64,000 nucleotides of DNA from Haematococcus lacustris (GCA_030144725.1 JASKMD010000025.1:5443208-5507207), one strand, 5' to 3'. Numbered from the stretch's first letter, positions 1 through 11,689 are shown. Program-made: numbers and translations. The notes: generated by a model from the sequence alone, not told the origin.

Positions 1-400
1 ACCGATACGTAATTTTGTATAATACAAGAATACACGTATCGTATTAAAAAATACAAGTGCCGGCCGGCAAGTTGCGTGGATGCCTTAGAAGCTGCTGCTG
101 GGTGCTGCCGCAACTAGAGTCCGCGCTAAAGCAATGCCGCGCGGGGCTAAAGCCATCGGCCTGCTCCCGGAGCAGCCGGTCGCATGTGCCGGTATTACAT
201 GCAAGAACATCAGAGTTGGGAGGCCCTGACTTTCCGACGTCGCCGTCCTGCCCAGACATCAAGTACTGGCTGCGCTGCTCCTAGCTGCTTCTTTCCCGCG
301 TGACATGTTGCCTCTGTATCGCTGTATTGTATCGATACAAAAAATACACGTTTTTTCTTGTATTTTCTTGTATTTCCTGTATCGATACACGTATTACCCA
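1..400. repeat. AT-rich stretch with palindromic GTATCGATAC motifs
   Basis: This edge of the window is rich in short TACAAGAATACACG-like words in both orientations, near 20-55 and again near 310-395, and contains the palindrome GTATCGATAC twice. It may be the end of a DNA transposon cut by the window edge. No coding motif was recognised. From 400 to about 960 I see nothing beyond unconvincing short ORFs. Confidence 0.3.
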
Positions 401-968
401 TCACTGGCTTCAAAACGTGCAACAACGATGCATCAATATTGCATTTCATAATGCAGTTCTGTTTGAGACATACACTACTGTATACTCTGCATTTCCTTGT
501 TCCAATGTTTTTTCCATATTTCTTTCTACCATCACACAATGTAACCGCCTTCCTCATCTACTGTCCTGTCTATGCAGCCTCCTGCCCTTGCCCCTGCCCC
601 AAGAGGTTGCCACTATCATGTTGGGGGCGCTCTACTTAGCCTGTACATAAGTTGGAGAGTTCAAGCACCATTGGCCTGGGTGCGAATGTATTGGCTCCAA
701 CGGTTGGAGCGGAGGGAGGTCATAGCGTCATGCATTTGTTGCTATCTCATAACATGGGCATGATTACGATAACGCGGCGTCTGTTGTCATAACCTGTTAT
801 AGCTGTTGTTCTATTGCTGGTGTGTTGGTTCGATGGGTTCGATGGCGATGTATTTCTGCTGCATTTTTTTCTGTTAATGCAGTTGCTAGGTAGCGTAGCG
901 TAGCTTAGAGACACGTAGCAGATCAATTGCTGAGCAAAATGTGCTGGCTTGGTAGAGGTTGCTAGGTT

Positions 969-3786
969 ATGCTGCGTGAACGGAACCGCAATGCCTCGGA
1001 CAATGAGGTCGACCGGGAGCTCGAGGCTCAGCCAGAGCCAAGCCAGGCGCAGCAGGCGCTGCAGGCCAGCGGTGCAGCGCGCTGGGACCGACACAAAAAC
1101 AACTCGTGGCACTCGAAAAAGTGTAAGCTCCATTTCCTGATGAATCCCCCAGCGGGTTTAGAGGCGGTGCCGGTCGTGGCGCTCAACGTGGTCGAGGCGC
1201 AGCTCGTTCCGCTGATTAAGGCACAGTCGGAAGCCTGCACTATGAGGGCGTTGCTCGGGAGCGTCCTGTTTGGCCTCATGGTGCGCCGCTGTTTCCCCGC
1301 TCACATCCCTGCCGAGTTCGCCATCATCCCGAACCTGGCAGACCGCAACCTGTTCCTGCATGTCTGCTGCGGTATGCCTCCTCCCGGCGAGCGCAACCGG
1401 CCCAGCGAAGATGTGGAGGCTGTTCTGGCAGCGTACCCGGCCCTCCACGCCCGCCTCAAGGATGTACCTCGCTTCCTGTGCGACGCCAACACCGTGGACG
1501 CCGTTGGCACCAAGCTGGAGACAAGCTTTGCCAACAGCCTGGCCGAGCTGTTCACCCGCCGGGTTGAGCAAGCGGTGGCACTGGCTGGGGCCACGCTCTT
1601 CGCTGGCTCCTTTGAGCACCGGCGTCGCCTGGGGGTGACCTTGGGTGGCAGGCCAGCCTGGACTCAGCGTGAGCGCAACTGGGTGGCGCGGAGTGTGCAG
1701 GGGAAGGTGGTGACTTGGCTGGAGGGTGCGGGTGGGGTGGTGCCGACTGGTGCCATGCGGGATGCTGTGGCCAAACAGCGGGGGTTGCTTGGGCTGCGTC
1801 AGGGGGAGGTGGTGGATGAAAGCTGGCTTGAGAGGAAAGCCAACCGGGGCAGCCTGCTGCGGCATGCAGTGTACGTCAGCAGAGAGCTTGAGGCAGCCAA
1901 CACAAGCTGGCAGCTGGACTTCATGGTCTGGCAGGCAGCTGGGAGCCAGCCCCACACCAGGCCCTACCGCCCCCCCTCCCCCTTTGCACTCACACCTGGC
2001 TGCACCTGCAAGGCTCACCATATCCAGCTGGACACCCGGGCCCTTTATGGCCTGATGCGCACTGCTCCCGTGCTGCCAGCGGGCATCACCTCATTGCCCA
2101 AGTTCACGGATGGTGTGGTGATGAGGGATGGCAAGCCCGGCCTTGGGCCCAAAAACAGTATGGTAAGTACCCTGCCCTGCCCCACCCACTTGCCAGCCCT
2201 GCAATGCCATGGCGCACCACTGCCAACCCTGCCCTGGCCCTGCACTGCCAGCCCTGCCCTAGCCATTGTGGTTGAGGCACCATCGCCTGACACACCACTG
2301 TCAGAATGTGATGTGTCAGAATGTGTCAGAAGGTGATTGCTGTGTTGGCTGCAGGTCGCTAACCGGTGGAGAGCCTTCCTGCCCAACATCGACTACCTTC
2401 GCCCCAATGCCGGACAGAAATTCGAGAATGTGGTGCACACAGACGGAGTCGCGGTCAGCCTGGTGTTCACGCGCCCCAAGCCTGCAGATCTGCCCGACGA
2501 GCTGCCTTGTATGGGCAAGGAGTTGGGCGCAGTCAACCCGCTCGCGCACCTAGGCGCCGGTTGGCTGGGCTGCGATCCTGGCAAGACAAACATGGCGACT
2601 GTGGCCTACGAGGAGCGGCACCCTTCCGGCGCCGTGGAGTCAGTGTGACAGCGGACCCTCACTGCGGCGCAGTACTACCGGCAGAGCGGCATCACCGAAC
2701 ACGCCAAGGTGTCCAAGGTCTGGATGGCCGGCATCCAGTCTCAACACGATGTGCTGTCGCAAGTCACCAACCACACCGCCTCGCTGGAGCGGTACCAGCT
2801 GTACGTTGACGCGGTGTTGGCCACCTGGCCCGCCATGTGGGCCGAGATGTCCAAGCCGCGCTGGTCCAACGCCAGGTTCCGGCTTTACCGACACAAGCAG
2901 AGCACGGTGACCAAGTTCTGGGCTGAGGTGAGCTGGCTAGACCTGGGGCTTAGGGCAGAGCTGGCTTGCTGTGGCTTAGAACGGCCTGGGGATGTATGCC
3001 ATGTATGTGAGCCAGCATGTGTGCCAGTATGTGTGCTCACAATGCTAGTCTTTGCCATGGCTTGACCTCAGCTCACATTGTGTCCCTCCTTGTGTGCTTT
3101 GGCTGCAGACTGTAAAGGGCGCCATGGTACGCTGCAACTCAGCTGGCACAGGCCGCCCCCTTGCATTGGCCTATGGGGCAGCAGGCTTCAGTGGCAGCGG
3201 CAGCATTGGCAGCAGGGGGGTGCCTGTCAAGCAGATGCTACGTGAGGCATGCAAGCACTTTCCCGGGCGTGTGGTGATGGTGCATGAGTTCCGTACCAGC
3301 CGGGTCAGCTCAGCCCGCAATGATGACGTGCAAGACGAGGCCGAGGCCAGCAGATGAGAGGCAACAGACGCATTTACATTGTAGGAGTTGTGTTTACATA
3401 GATGCATAAGCTTAACGCTAACCATGCCCTGCACCGTTTAGACTGGACATGGCTTCACCTTACATATGGTTTTGCATGTGCATTGACCTATGCAGGTGGT
3501 TGTACCCGGTGCGCAGCGTGGCGAAGCAGTCCCGGATCCGCGGTTTGATGTGCTCAACCAGCAATGTCATCAAGCGCAGGTTCTACAACCGGGATGTGTC
3601 AACCGCACTGAACATCCGCCGCATCGCAGCCGGGCCGGGCCGCCCCGTGAGCTCAGCAGCTGGACGGGCCGCCCCGCGATGCCTGACCCAGGCACCGCAG
3701 GCCAGGAGTGGGTGCACGTCCGCGACAAGGGCCTGATTTGGAAATGGCAGCGGAAGTGGCATGTCACATGTGCACCATGCCACGAA
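969..3786 (+). pseudogene. Fanzor-like RuvC RNA-guided nuclease, copy A (four exons, broken)
   Basis: Fanzors are eukaryotic TnpB homologues that cut DNA guided by an RNA made from the element's own 3' end. Reading exons 969-2162, 2355-2927, 3109-3353 and from 3496 gives an N-terminal helical region followed by the three RuvC motifs. These are WLGCDPGKTNMATV (RuvC-I aspartate, near 2565), VVMVHEFRTSRVSS (RuvC-II glutamate, near 3270) and NRDVSTALNI (RuvC-III aspartate, near 3588). Introns 1 and 2 have GTAAGT and GTGAGC donors with CAG acceptors. The copy is dead in three ways: an in-frame TGA at 2646-2648, an exon-3 donor changed to ATGAGA where copy G has GTGAGA, and a 1-bp loss near 3640 that shifts the C-terminus relative to G. 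The zinc-ribbon cysteines usual between RuvC-II and -III are missing. The N-terminus is basic (LRERNRN), as for a nuclear protein. The family call is by motif and order only. Confidence 0.8.
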
Positions 3787-3787
3787 T

Positions 3788-3954
3788 AAAAACAACAACA
3801 GATTGCCCCTTACAAAGGGGATGTGTGTGCGTGAGAGTCATGCATAGGGTAGGGCTCTTGCGACTCCTAGGTTTGGGCGCAGTCCCAGCCTAGGTTAGGG
3901 ACACACACCGGTCCCTCTTGCTGTGGACAAGTGTAGGGGCTCCACAGTAGGATA
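3788..3954 (+). ncRNA. Candidate Fanzor guide RNA scaffold, copy A 3' tail
   Basis: The sequence after the broken coding region is conserved with the tails of copies B, G and H. It contains a hairpin CCCCTT/AAGGGG (3806-3811 with 3815-3820), a second stem 3830-3837 with 3855-3862 that keeps pairing through wobble pairs where copy G has Watson-Crick pairs, and a third stem around GCTGTGGA and TCCACAGT (3920-3949). Structured right-end RNAs are known for TnpB and Fanzor; the assignment here is inference from position, conservation and covariation. The tail is interrupted at 3955 by a later transposon and seems to resume at 7726. Confidence 0.55.
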
Positions 3955-4136
3955 CACTCACGATAAATAAGGCCGACGCGAGGGTGTTTTTTGCATCGGA
4001 TGGACATTCCGCTCCGATAGAACGATAGAGCGTTGAGTTTAAGGGGGACCTCGCTCTTGAATGAAGTCCTAACTCGCAGCGGTTGCGGAGATACAACGAT
4101 CCGCGCGCGAGGTACCCCCCCCCTTTTTGGGAATCT

Positions 4137-4570
4137 GCACAGATGTCGGTTAAATGAGCCCGGCATCTGTGCAGATGCATGTAGATGCCCTATGGACATA
4201 CGACATCTGCACAGATGCATCCCTCGACATCTGCACAGATGCCGACAATGTCGACATCTGCACAGATGCATCCCTCGACATCTGCACAGCTGTCGACACA
4301 GTCGACATCTGCACAGCCAAGCATCCCTCGACATCTGCACAGCTGTCGACACACTCGACATCTGCACAGCCAAGCATCCCTCGACATCTGCACAGCTGTC
4401 GACACACTCGACATCTGTGCAGATGCATCCCTCGACATCTGCACAGCTGTCGACACACTCGACATCTGTGCAGATGCATCCCTCGACATCTGCACAGCTG
4501 TCGACACAGTCGACATCTGCACAGCCAAGCATCCCTCGACATCTGCACAGATGCCAAGTAGTGCAGATGT
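4137..4570. repeat. Left cluster of CATCTGCACAGATG palindromes
   Basis: The words CATCTGCACAGATG and CATCTGTGCAGATG, which are nearly self-complementary, recur every 20-45 bases together with GTCGACA spacers. The cluster sits just inside the left inverted repeat of the surrounding transposon and is matched by a similar cluster inside the right one. Such subterminal arrays often bind transposase. Confidence 0.7.
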
Positions 4571-5218
4571 GCACATGAAGAAAAGGCTTGCATGAAGGTT
4601 ACGCAAAGGCACCGCGAAGGCAGCAAAGTAGCCGCAAAGGAAGCAAGACTCTTCTAACATAACACGGTATGCCCTAAGTTTACAAAATAACCAGGCTGCA
4701 TGGAGACGTGCATGAAGGTACCGCGAAGGAAGCAAAGGAATCACGCAAGAATCCAGACTGCCCCGCTAAGCTGGCATTAGCAGCCAGGAGCGGCCAGGAG
4801 CAGCCAACAAAACCGTCGCCAAAAGGCTGCCTATGAGCCGACCAGCCGCATAGCATTGGCGACCAGCCATGAAAAGATGCCACCAGGTTAAGCGATAGGA
4901 TCAAGAGATAGCGACAGAAAACGGAAGGAGGTGCAGCGATGCGCCATAAGAAATGCATGAGGTGCAACTAGGACACGTAGCCCGAAGCCTATGAGGCGGA
5001 GCGGAAGAGGAGTGGAGGAGCCCGGAGAGGCGGTCAGGAGCAATGCAAGAGACGAAGATGTGTGCACTTGAAACAAAGTTGGGTGCACCCACACAAACCC
5101 CACCCTAGCGAATGGTGAGTATTTTATCTTGCAGTCATGTGGCTCCAAGTACCTTGCCTGACTATTTGCCAACCACTGAATAGCTTCAGGTTCAATGGTC
5201 CCAACCTCCCCTTCCCTA

Positions 5219-5562
5219 CGCCCAGCCCAGCCCAGCCCAGCCCAGCCCAGCCCAGCCCAGCCCAGCCCAGCCCAGCACAGCCCAGCCCAGCCCAGCCCAG
5301 CCCAGCCCAGCCCAGCCCAGCCCAGCCCAGCCCAGCCCAGCCCAGCCCAGCCCAGCCCAGCCCAGCCCAGCCCAGCCCAGCCCAGCCCAGCCCAGCCCAG
5401 CCCAGCCCAGCCCAGCCCAGCCCAGCCCAGCCCAGCCCAGCCCAGCCCAGCCCAGCCCAGCCCAGCCCAGCCCAGCCCAGCCCAGCCCAGCCCAGCCCAG
5501 CCCAGCCCAGCCCAGCCCAGCCCAGCCCAGCCCAGCCCAGCCCAGCCCAACCCAGCCCAACC
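5219..5562. repeat. (CCCAG)n pentanucleotide array
   Basis: There are about 68 near-perfect copies of CCCAG, with one CACAG unit near 5275 and variant units at the right end. All frames through it are open on both strands only because of the repeat, so the long ORFs here are not genes. Confidence 0.95.
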
Positions 5563-6006
5563 CTACTCTCCCACACTGCACTTCCTACTGAGGTGAGGAC
5601 AAAGGAAGGTGGGTTGTAATGGAGGTTCTAATGGCCACACCCATCCCCCTTCCCACCCCCCCCCCCCACCCCCACCCCCACCCTCTCCTCCATCACCCTA
5701 CCACAAGAAGCAGGCGCATGGAGCGCAGGAGCAGCCAGGAGCTGCAGCCATGGAGGCGCTGCCAGGTAGGTATAGAAGTGGCGCTAGCAAAGAGTGAGTG
5801 GCCAACCCTTGCACATGGGTGGTCGGATGCCCCGCCTAATCGCAAAGATGCCCATTGTTTACTGCAGGTCCCACGGTCAGCCCTTCCCTCTTCCCCCCTT
5901 CCTCCTTCCCCCTTCCCCCTCCCCTCCCCTGTCCCACCACCTCCAAGCCTGGCACCCCACCTACCTCCCGCCTTTCCCACCCCCCGCCCCACGACACACG
6001 CTGCAG

Positions 6007-6140
6007 CCCTCTCCCTACCCTACCCTTGGCGTAGCAGCCCTCTCCCTACCCTACCCTTGGCGTAGCAGCCCTCTCCCTACCCTACCCTTGGCGTAGCAGC
6101 CCTCTCCCTACCCTACCCTTGGCAAAGCAGCCCTCTCCCT
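6007..6140. repeat. 31-bp tandem repeat
   Basis: About four units beginning CCCTCTCCCTACCCTACCC and ending GGCGTAGCAG follow one another. A further short tandem repeat, GGGCAACCTGGAGC, lies at 6144-6195. Confidence 0.8.
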
Positions 6141-6381
6141 ACCCGGGCAACCTGGAGCGGGCAACCTGGAGCGGGCAACCTGGAGCGGGCAGCTTGGAGT
6201 GGGATCCAGTAGTAGCAGCCCACCCAGCCCACCCTGGCCATGCCATGCCCACACACCACAATGACCCTACCCATCCCTCTCCAAAGGGATAGCTGAGCGC
6301 TTGGGTGGTTGTTAGCCCGTGCTTGTTGTCCACGTCATCTTGCCGCCTTGTTGTGATGTTGTTGTGTTGTCACCTTGTTGG

Positions 6382-6783
6382 GTTGTGGTGTGGTGTGGTG
6401 TGGTGTGGTGTGGTGTGGTGGATGATGGTGATGGTGATGGTGATGGTGATGGTGATGGTGATGGTGATGGTGATGGTGATGGTGATGGTGATGGTGATGG
6501 TGTGGTGTGGTGGATGATGGTGATGGTGATGGTGATGGTGATGGTGATGGTGATGGTGATGGTGATGGTGATGGTGATGGTGATGGTGATGGTGATGGTG
6601 ATGGTGATGGTGATGGTGATGGTGATGGTGATGGTGATGGTGATGGTGATGGTGATGGTGATGGTGATGGTGATGGTGATGGTGATGGTGATGGTGATGG
6701 TGATGGTGATGGTGATGGTGATGGTGATGGTGAGGTGTGGCGTGGTGTTGTGATGGTGATGGTGATGGTGATGGTGATGGTGA
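6382..6783. repeat. (GGTGAT)n hexanucleotide array with GTGTG interruptions
   Basis: Long runs of GGTGAT are interrupted by short GGTGTGGTGTGG blocks near 6385-6420, 6500 and 6733. The open frames are artefacts of the repeat. Confidence 0.95.
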
Positions 6784-6894
6784 TAGTGTGGTGTCAACTT
6801 CTTGTTGTGTTGTGTCGTTGCTACCTTGTCACATTGTAGGGAGGTGTTGCGGTCATTGGGTGCATCAATGCATGTGCTTAGCATTGCCATATTG

Positions 6895-7195
6895 AGGTGT
6901 TGTGGAGTGATGGTGCATCGAGACATGTGCTTGCAAGTCCCGTAGCGAGGTGTTGCGGGATGTTTGGGTGTCAATGCATGTGTTTTGCGGGGATGTTGCG
7001 GGGTGTTGGGTCGTCAATACATGTGTTTTGCGGGGGTGTAGCGAGGTGTTGCGGGGTGTTTGGGTGTCAATACATGTGTTTTGCGGGGGTGTAGCGAGGT
7101 GTTGCGGGGTGTTTAGTGGTCAATACATGTGTTTTGCGGGGATGTTGCGGGATGTTTGGGTGTCAATACATGTGTTTTGCGGATGTAAGAGTCGA
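6895..7195. repeat. Minisatellite of about 55-70 bp units
   Basis: Units containing CAATACATGTGTTTTGCGGG and GCGAGGTGTTGCGGG are repeated about four times with variable internal length. The sequence passes directly into the right palindrome cluster. Confidence 0.75.
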
Positions 7196-7202
7196 TGAAA
7201 TA

Positions 7203-7580
7203 GTCGACATCTGTGCAGATGAAGCCACGACATCTGCACAGCCAAGCCGCGAATGTAAAAGTCGACATCTGTGGAGATGCTATAGACAACATCTGCACAG
7301 CCAAGCATTGAATGTAATAGTCGACATCTGCACAGATGTCGTCGTCAGCAGCTGCACAGATGTCGGTGTCAACATCTGCACAGCCAAGCATTGAATGTAA
7401 TAGTCGACATCTGTGCAGATGTCGTCGTCAGCAGATGCACAGATGTCGGTCACGGTATACGACATCTGTGCAGATGTCGACTTTCCGCAGCTGCACAGAT
7501 GTCGACTCCGCCTGCAGCTGTGCAGATGTCGACTAGCAGAAGCTGTGCAGACTAAGGACAACCGACATCTGTGCAGATTG
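7203..7580. repeat. Right cluster of CATCTGCACAGATG palindromes
   Basis: This is the same palindromic word family as at 4137-4570, with GTCGACATCTGTGCAGATG units spaced by 20-60 bases. It lies just inside the right terminal inverted repeat of the 3955-7725 element. Confidence 0.7.
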
Positions 7581-7790
7581 CTTGGTTAAGAAAATCGCGG
7601 CCAAATTACGTCGCAACGGATGCACGGATTAGCGTAAGACTTGAACCGTTCGAACGGCCTTCTGCTCCTCTTTCCAATGAGCTATGGTCGGTCCAATCGC
7701 GACCGGTCCTTGTTTATCATGAGTGTAGGGATACAGGAAACTGTTGTCCTAACCTCAGCAGCAGCCACATAGCAGAATATTGCTTTGTCT

Positions 7791-7985
7791 AGCTGCAAAT
7801 CTGAATTGTCGTCCGCCGCCGTCCTGAAGATACGGCGGTACTATAACACTCCATCTCCATGTTGTTATCTTGCAGCTCCTGGATGAAGGGGAAGAGATGA
7901 AGGGTTGCATCGTCATCCAACCACTCCTTGGACAATTGGATCTCCAAGCGTGGGTGGTAGAAAGCGCTGAGCCATTGGTCATGGT
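7791..7985 (-). other. Possible coding fragment, unknown
   Basis: The minus strand is open for about 60 codons with protein-like composition, including WLSAFYHPRLEIQLSKEWLD, but has no initiating ATG in frame. It may be an exon or a relic of a gene next to the copy A insertion site. I do not recognise it. Confidence 0.25.
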
Positions 7986-8035
7986 TGTGGGGTCAGTAGG
8001 GCGCGCCCGAAAAAATCTTTAAGATATGACCCAAT

Positions 8036-10240
8036 ATGACGGTAGCGAAACAAAGTCCACGCACGGTGCTGCTGACACCTCAATGAGATAATGTGCATGC
8101 TTGGAGGCAGGGTCAGGCAGGTCTCGGCTCAGGTGTCAGATAGGCCCGGGCCAGGTGTCAGGAAAGGGCCGGGCCATGAGGGGTCCCGACCCAACCCAGG
8201 GAATCTTGCGCTTCGACCTGCGACCCACGTACGGTCGCACCCCGTTGAGCCCCAGGCTGCAGCGAGCGACCATGTTCACAGTCCGCGGGAATGGCGGGCG
8301 GAGTGATCTGGGAGGCTTCAGTCTAAAACGCGAGTTTCAGCGCGCATGACTTACCGCGATAGCTTCAGCTACCCTTCGCCAGCGCGTGGTGCGAGCGTCA
8401 GGCCTGGCACGGATTGGCGGGACCAACGGCCGGGGTGACCCAATATGATCAAGCCAGAGAATATGATGAAATATGATCAAGCCAAAACCGAACTAAAGTC
8501 AACTGCGCATCAACAACAAGCTATGGGCCCTGTTCTCAAGCTTCTAGAATCCCATTTGCTCTAAACCGCTGCACTTTTCGGCCGTGTGCAAAAATGGCTG
8601 GCGCGATGCGCGGTCTGACCCCACACGGTTCTCCTGCACATCTGTAGCTGCTTGGGGAGCGTCTCAGCAGCGCAAATGGCCGACCCGTGGCGACCCAACC
8701 GTCGGACCCAACCGCCGAGCATTTCAAATTTGCTGACCCTTTTTGTTAAAGCAATAGCATGCAACCTTAGCATCGCACCACACACAGGTTGCTCCGGCCG
8801 CTGCAGTTGAGTAGCTTGACAACTTTGAGTAAGGAGCATGGAACCCGGACATGGCGTGTAGCCAATAACATTTTGCGCATGACCAAGGCTACAGAGATCG
8901 ATTGCAATAGGATACAGAGAGCCTCATTGCCGTGGTCTCAAGCTCAATGGTTAACTGCGCAGAGAGTAGAGGAGTGTTGCGGCGGGGTAACTGCAACTGA
9001 GAGCGGTACTGGTTTGGAAGGCGTCAAACCCTCTTCACACTCGGGGTTCCCAGGTGGGTTAGTGAGGACATCTGCCACATTATCCTCTTGACTACGGACC
9101 CGGTCATATCCCATCTTTAAGCCATCATATTCAGTCATATGACCAATTCCTCAGCAAGTCATATGATCGGTCGCGCCCTAGGGGTCAGCCAACCGTGCAG
9201 AGCAGGGCTTCCGTCCGGACGTCCGTCTAGTAGTGGGTGACGGCAGTGCTCTTGTCTCACCCGCAGTGCAAAAACCTCGACCTAGGGCGCGTTTCCAATG
9301 CACGGAGAGAAAGAGAAAAGAGATCGGAGAGAGAAAGAGAAAAAGAGAGAAAGAGAAAGAGAAAAAGAGATCGCCGCCAGCCCATGTCCCTCTAACTGCC
9401 GCCAACGGTCCGGATCTCTTTTCTCCCGTTTCCAATGCGCGGAGATAGAGACGAATAACTCTCCTAGAGTGAGCTCCATTTTATCTCTTTTTCTCCGCTA
9501 GGGTCCTCCAGGCCGACCCCCCCAGGAGAAAAAGAGATGTGACCGAGAGATGTGACCTTTTGCACCGGAGCCGCAGCAAGAGCTGGGTTAGGCTGGGCTG
9601 TTTCTCCAGGGCATCGCTGTTTGACGTCCCGTTGCCAATCTCCCGTTGCCGCTTCTGCGTCGCCACCTAAGCCGCAGGAGCTGATAAAGAGGAGATGGTC
9701 CTCGTCCGTATTGTTGCTGAGGGCGCATCAGCTGAGGGCGCATCAGCTGTTTGACGAGCACCGCAATTTCAACGCGGAGCAGTGCCATAGAGAGTTGTAG
9801 CCCCCCGGAGCATACTTAGCTAGTCCCGCTAGTGCGGAGAGTGCTTGAGGTCACCCCGGCCATTGGCCATGCCAATCCGTGACAGGCGCGACGCTCACAC
9901 CACGCGCTAGTGAAGGGTAGCTGATGCTATCGCGGTAAGTCATGCGCGCTAAAACTCGCGTTTTGCACTGAAGCCTTGTCCCAGTACACCGCCCGCCATC
10001 CTCGCGGACTGTGAACATGCTCGCTCGCTGCAGCCTGGGGCTCAACAGGGTGCGACCGTACGTGGGTGGCAGGTCGAAGCGCAAGATTCCCTGGGTTGGG
10101 TCGGGACCCCTCATGGCCCGGGCCCTTCCTGACACCTGGCGCGAGACCTGCCTGACCCTGCCTCCAAGCATGCAGAGCATTTCACTGAGGTGTCAGCAGC
10201 ACCGTGCGTGGACTTTGTTTTGCTACCGTGCACTCTGCTG
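8036..10240. mobile_element. Element or pair of repeats forming a ~390-bp inverted repeat
   Basis: The sequence 8040-8440 reappears in reverse complement at about 9848-10233 with scattered differences, from GGTAGCGAAACAAAGTCC at the outer end to GGCCGGGGTGACC at the inner end. The 1.4-kb centre has no recognisable gene and includes a purine-rich GAGAAAGAGAAA tract at 9299-9372. It could be a foldback element with long terminal inverted repeats, or two solo copies of one repeat in opposite orientation. I found no clear target-site duplication. Confidence 0.6.
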
Positions 10241-10603
10241 AAGCCTAGACCCCATCATTTCGGGGCTTCGTTCAAGTCCTTGAACTTTTCGGTCAGTGGT
10301 CCTATCCGCGTGCTTACACCTTTGTCGGACAGCTAGGCGAGTCTACATTCCGGGATGTACCCCCAGGCATGCTCCATCACCTAGTTTGGTACATACAATA
10401 ACAAAATGTGGCAGAGGGTGAATGTGGCATGGGGCAATCTCATTAAAGTGAGCGATTGGCGGCGTCCTTGGGTGCATCCCCGACGGGGTGGACCCTGTGC
10501 TGCCCTTGGGCGCCCTCATCGTTGCATTTCTCGCACTCTGCGCGAATCTCAAGCCGAAATTTGCGATGGGCCATCCTAGACCCCGACGTCGCGGACATCT
10601 CCA

Positions 10604-11359
10604 TTGAGGTACAGGGTGTCAGTGTGGTGGTCGTATGGGGCCACATCTCACTTCAAGGGCCGCCATGACTCTGAGGATGGGGTATTCAAGCATAGCATGG
10701 CAGCCAGAGTCTTGGCTGATCACCCAGATCTCAGTGCAGAGTGCAAGGCTCAGCAGTTGGCAGGTGTGCATAATGTAGAGTGTGTGGTGCCAGCTGCACA
10801 ACTAGCAGCCAGTGTTGCGCATCAGACTAGGGGGAGCGTGCAGCGGCGGTGGTGTTTGGTGTTGAAGGATGAGGAAGTTGAGAAGTGTGCTGAGCTTGAC
10901 CCTGATGCCCACAGGCTGCTTCGTACCATCACTGGGTCGCGGGCCATGCATGCAATGTTCTTCCCTGCAGATGGGGTTGCGCCCATGTGGTCTGAGACTG
11001 CATGTGCGTGTGTGAGGCACATGGGCAGCAAGCCACAGCAGTGCATGTGTCATGGAGCATCTACCCTGAGCAGCATACCCATGTTTGGACGTGTGACACT
11101 GGCAAGTGACAAGAAGGAAGATGCTGAGTGCTTGAGGCTTCTGCATGCACGGGCACCACACATTGCCAGCGCCCACATGACCTTGAATGTGCATCTGTTG
11201 AAGGAGTATGCACGGGAGTGCTTGGGCTGGAAGGGCAAGAGGTTGACGCAGAAGAAGCCATTGCTTAGGGCTGACATCCTAGAACATCTGAGGTGGGAGC
11301 AAGAGATGGAGGAGGATCAGTTGGCTGAAGTGGGGGTTGACGAGGCAAATGAAATGTAA
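10604..11359 (+). CDS. Unknown protein, 251 aa
   Basis: This is the longest plausible coding frame between 8 and 12 kb that is not repeat-driven. It has mixed composition, a cluster of Cys/His residues in the middle (ACACVRHMGSKPQQCMCH) and an acidic C-terminus ending in EVGVDEANEM. A region with LLKEYARECLGWKGKRLTQ and EHLRWEQEMEE near the end faintly recalls the C-terminal region of some large DNA-transposon transposases, but I cannot assign a family. The start at 10604 may not be genuine, because GT/AG sites nearby allow an upstream exon. It sits between two copies of the 390-bp repeat, which fits a transposon relic. Confidence 0.4.
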   Translation: MRYRVSVWWSYGATSHFKGRHDSEDGVFKHSMAARVLADHPDLSAECKAQQLAGVHNVECVVPAAQLAASVAHQTRGSVQRRWCLVLKDEEVEKCAELDPDAHRLLRTITGSRAMHAMFFPADGVAPMWSETACACVRHMGSKPQQCMCHGASTLSSIPMFGRVTLASDKKEDAECLRLLHARAPHIASAHMTLNVHLLKEYARECLGWKGKRLTQKKPLLRADILEHLRWEQEMEEDQLAEVGVDEANEM

Positions 11360-11689
11360 GGCCAAGCACTTTCGATTGAACCCAGCAGCAACAAATGAGC
11401 CAGAATAGCACGAACTGAGCCGATAAAGCCGATTGAGTCAATAGCCAAAAAATTAACAGTGCCATGCACCCAACTTGCACCGACTTGAGCGAAGCGTGGC
11501 GTGACTCAGTCTCGTGGTGTAATGACATGGCTCGGTAGCATGGCGCACTGCGATGGCCTACTCCGCAGTACTGCGAGGCTGCCTCCATGGTGCGAACTTT
11601 GCTACGGACGCCACGGAGCGCCTCGCCACCCTGCTCTTGTAGGTGGGTCGCTGCTTGTTTGCGCTATCTCAAGTTTCGACCTGGTGGCG

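Larger units (their letters stand above)
3955..7725. mobile_element. Non-autonomous TIR transposon with TA target duplication and palindromic subterminal repeats
   Basis: The left end begins CACTCACGATAAATAAGG and the right end, read on the other strand, begins CACTCATGATAAACAAGG. Weaker inverted similarity continues for about 170 bases inside. Both sides are flanked by TA (3953-3954 and 7726-7727), and removing the element makes the copy A tail contiguous with the pattern seen in copy G. Inside each end lies a cluster of CATCTGCACAGATG-like palindromes. The middle is filled with simple repeats and no transposase is visible, so it is probably a non-autonomous element. The TA target suggests a Tc1/mariner-like or other TA-targeting superfamily, but this is not proven. 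Confidence 0.65.

Noticed and set aside
5124..5619. Long WAGLG and PAQPS frames
   Set aside because: They are by-products of the CCCAG pentamer array, open in all frames.
4137..7580. CRISPR-like array
   Set aside because: The repeats are palindromic, variably spaced and imperfect, and the context is a eukaryotic transposon. The spacers are themselves repeats.
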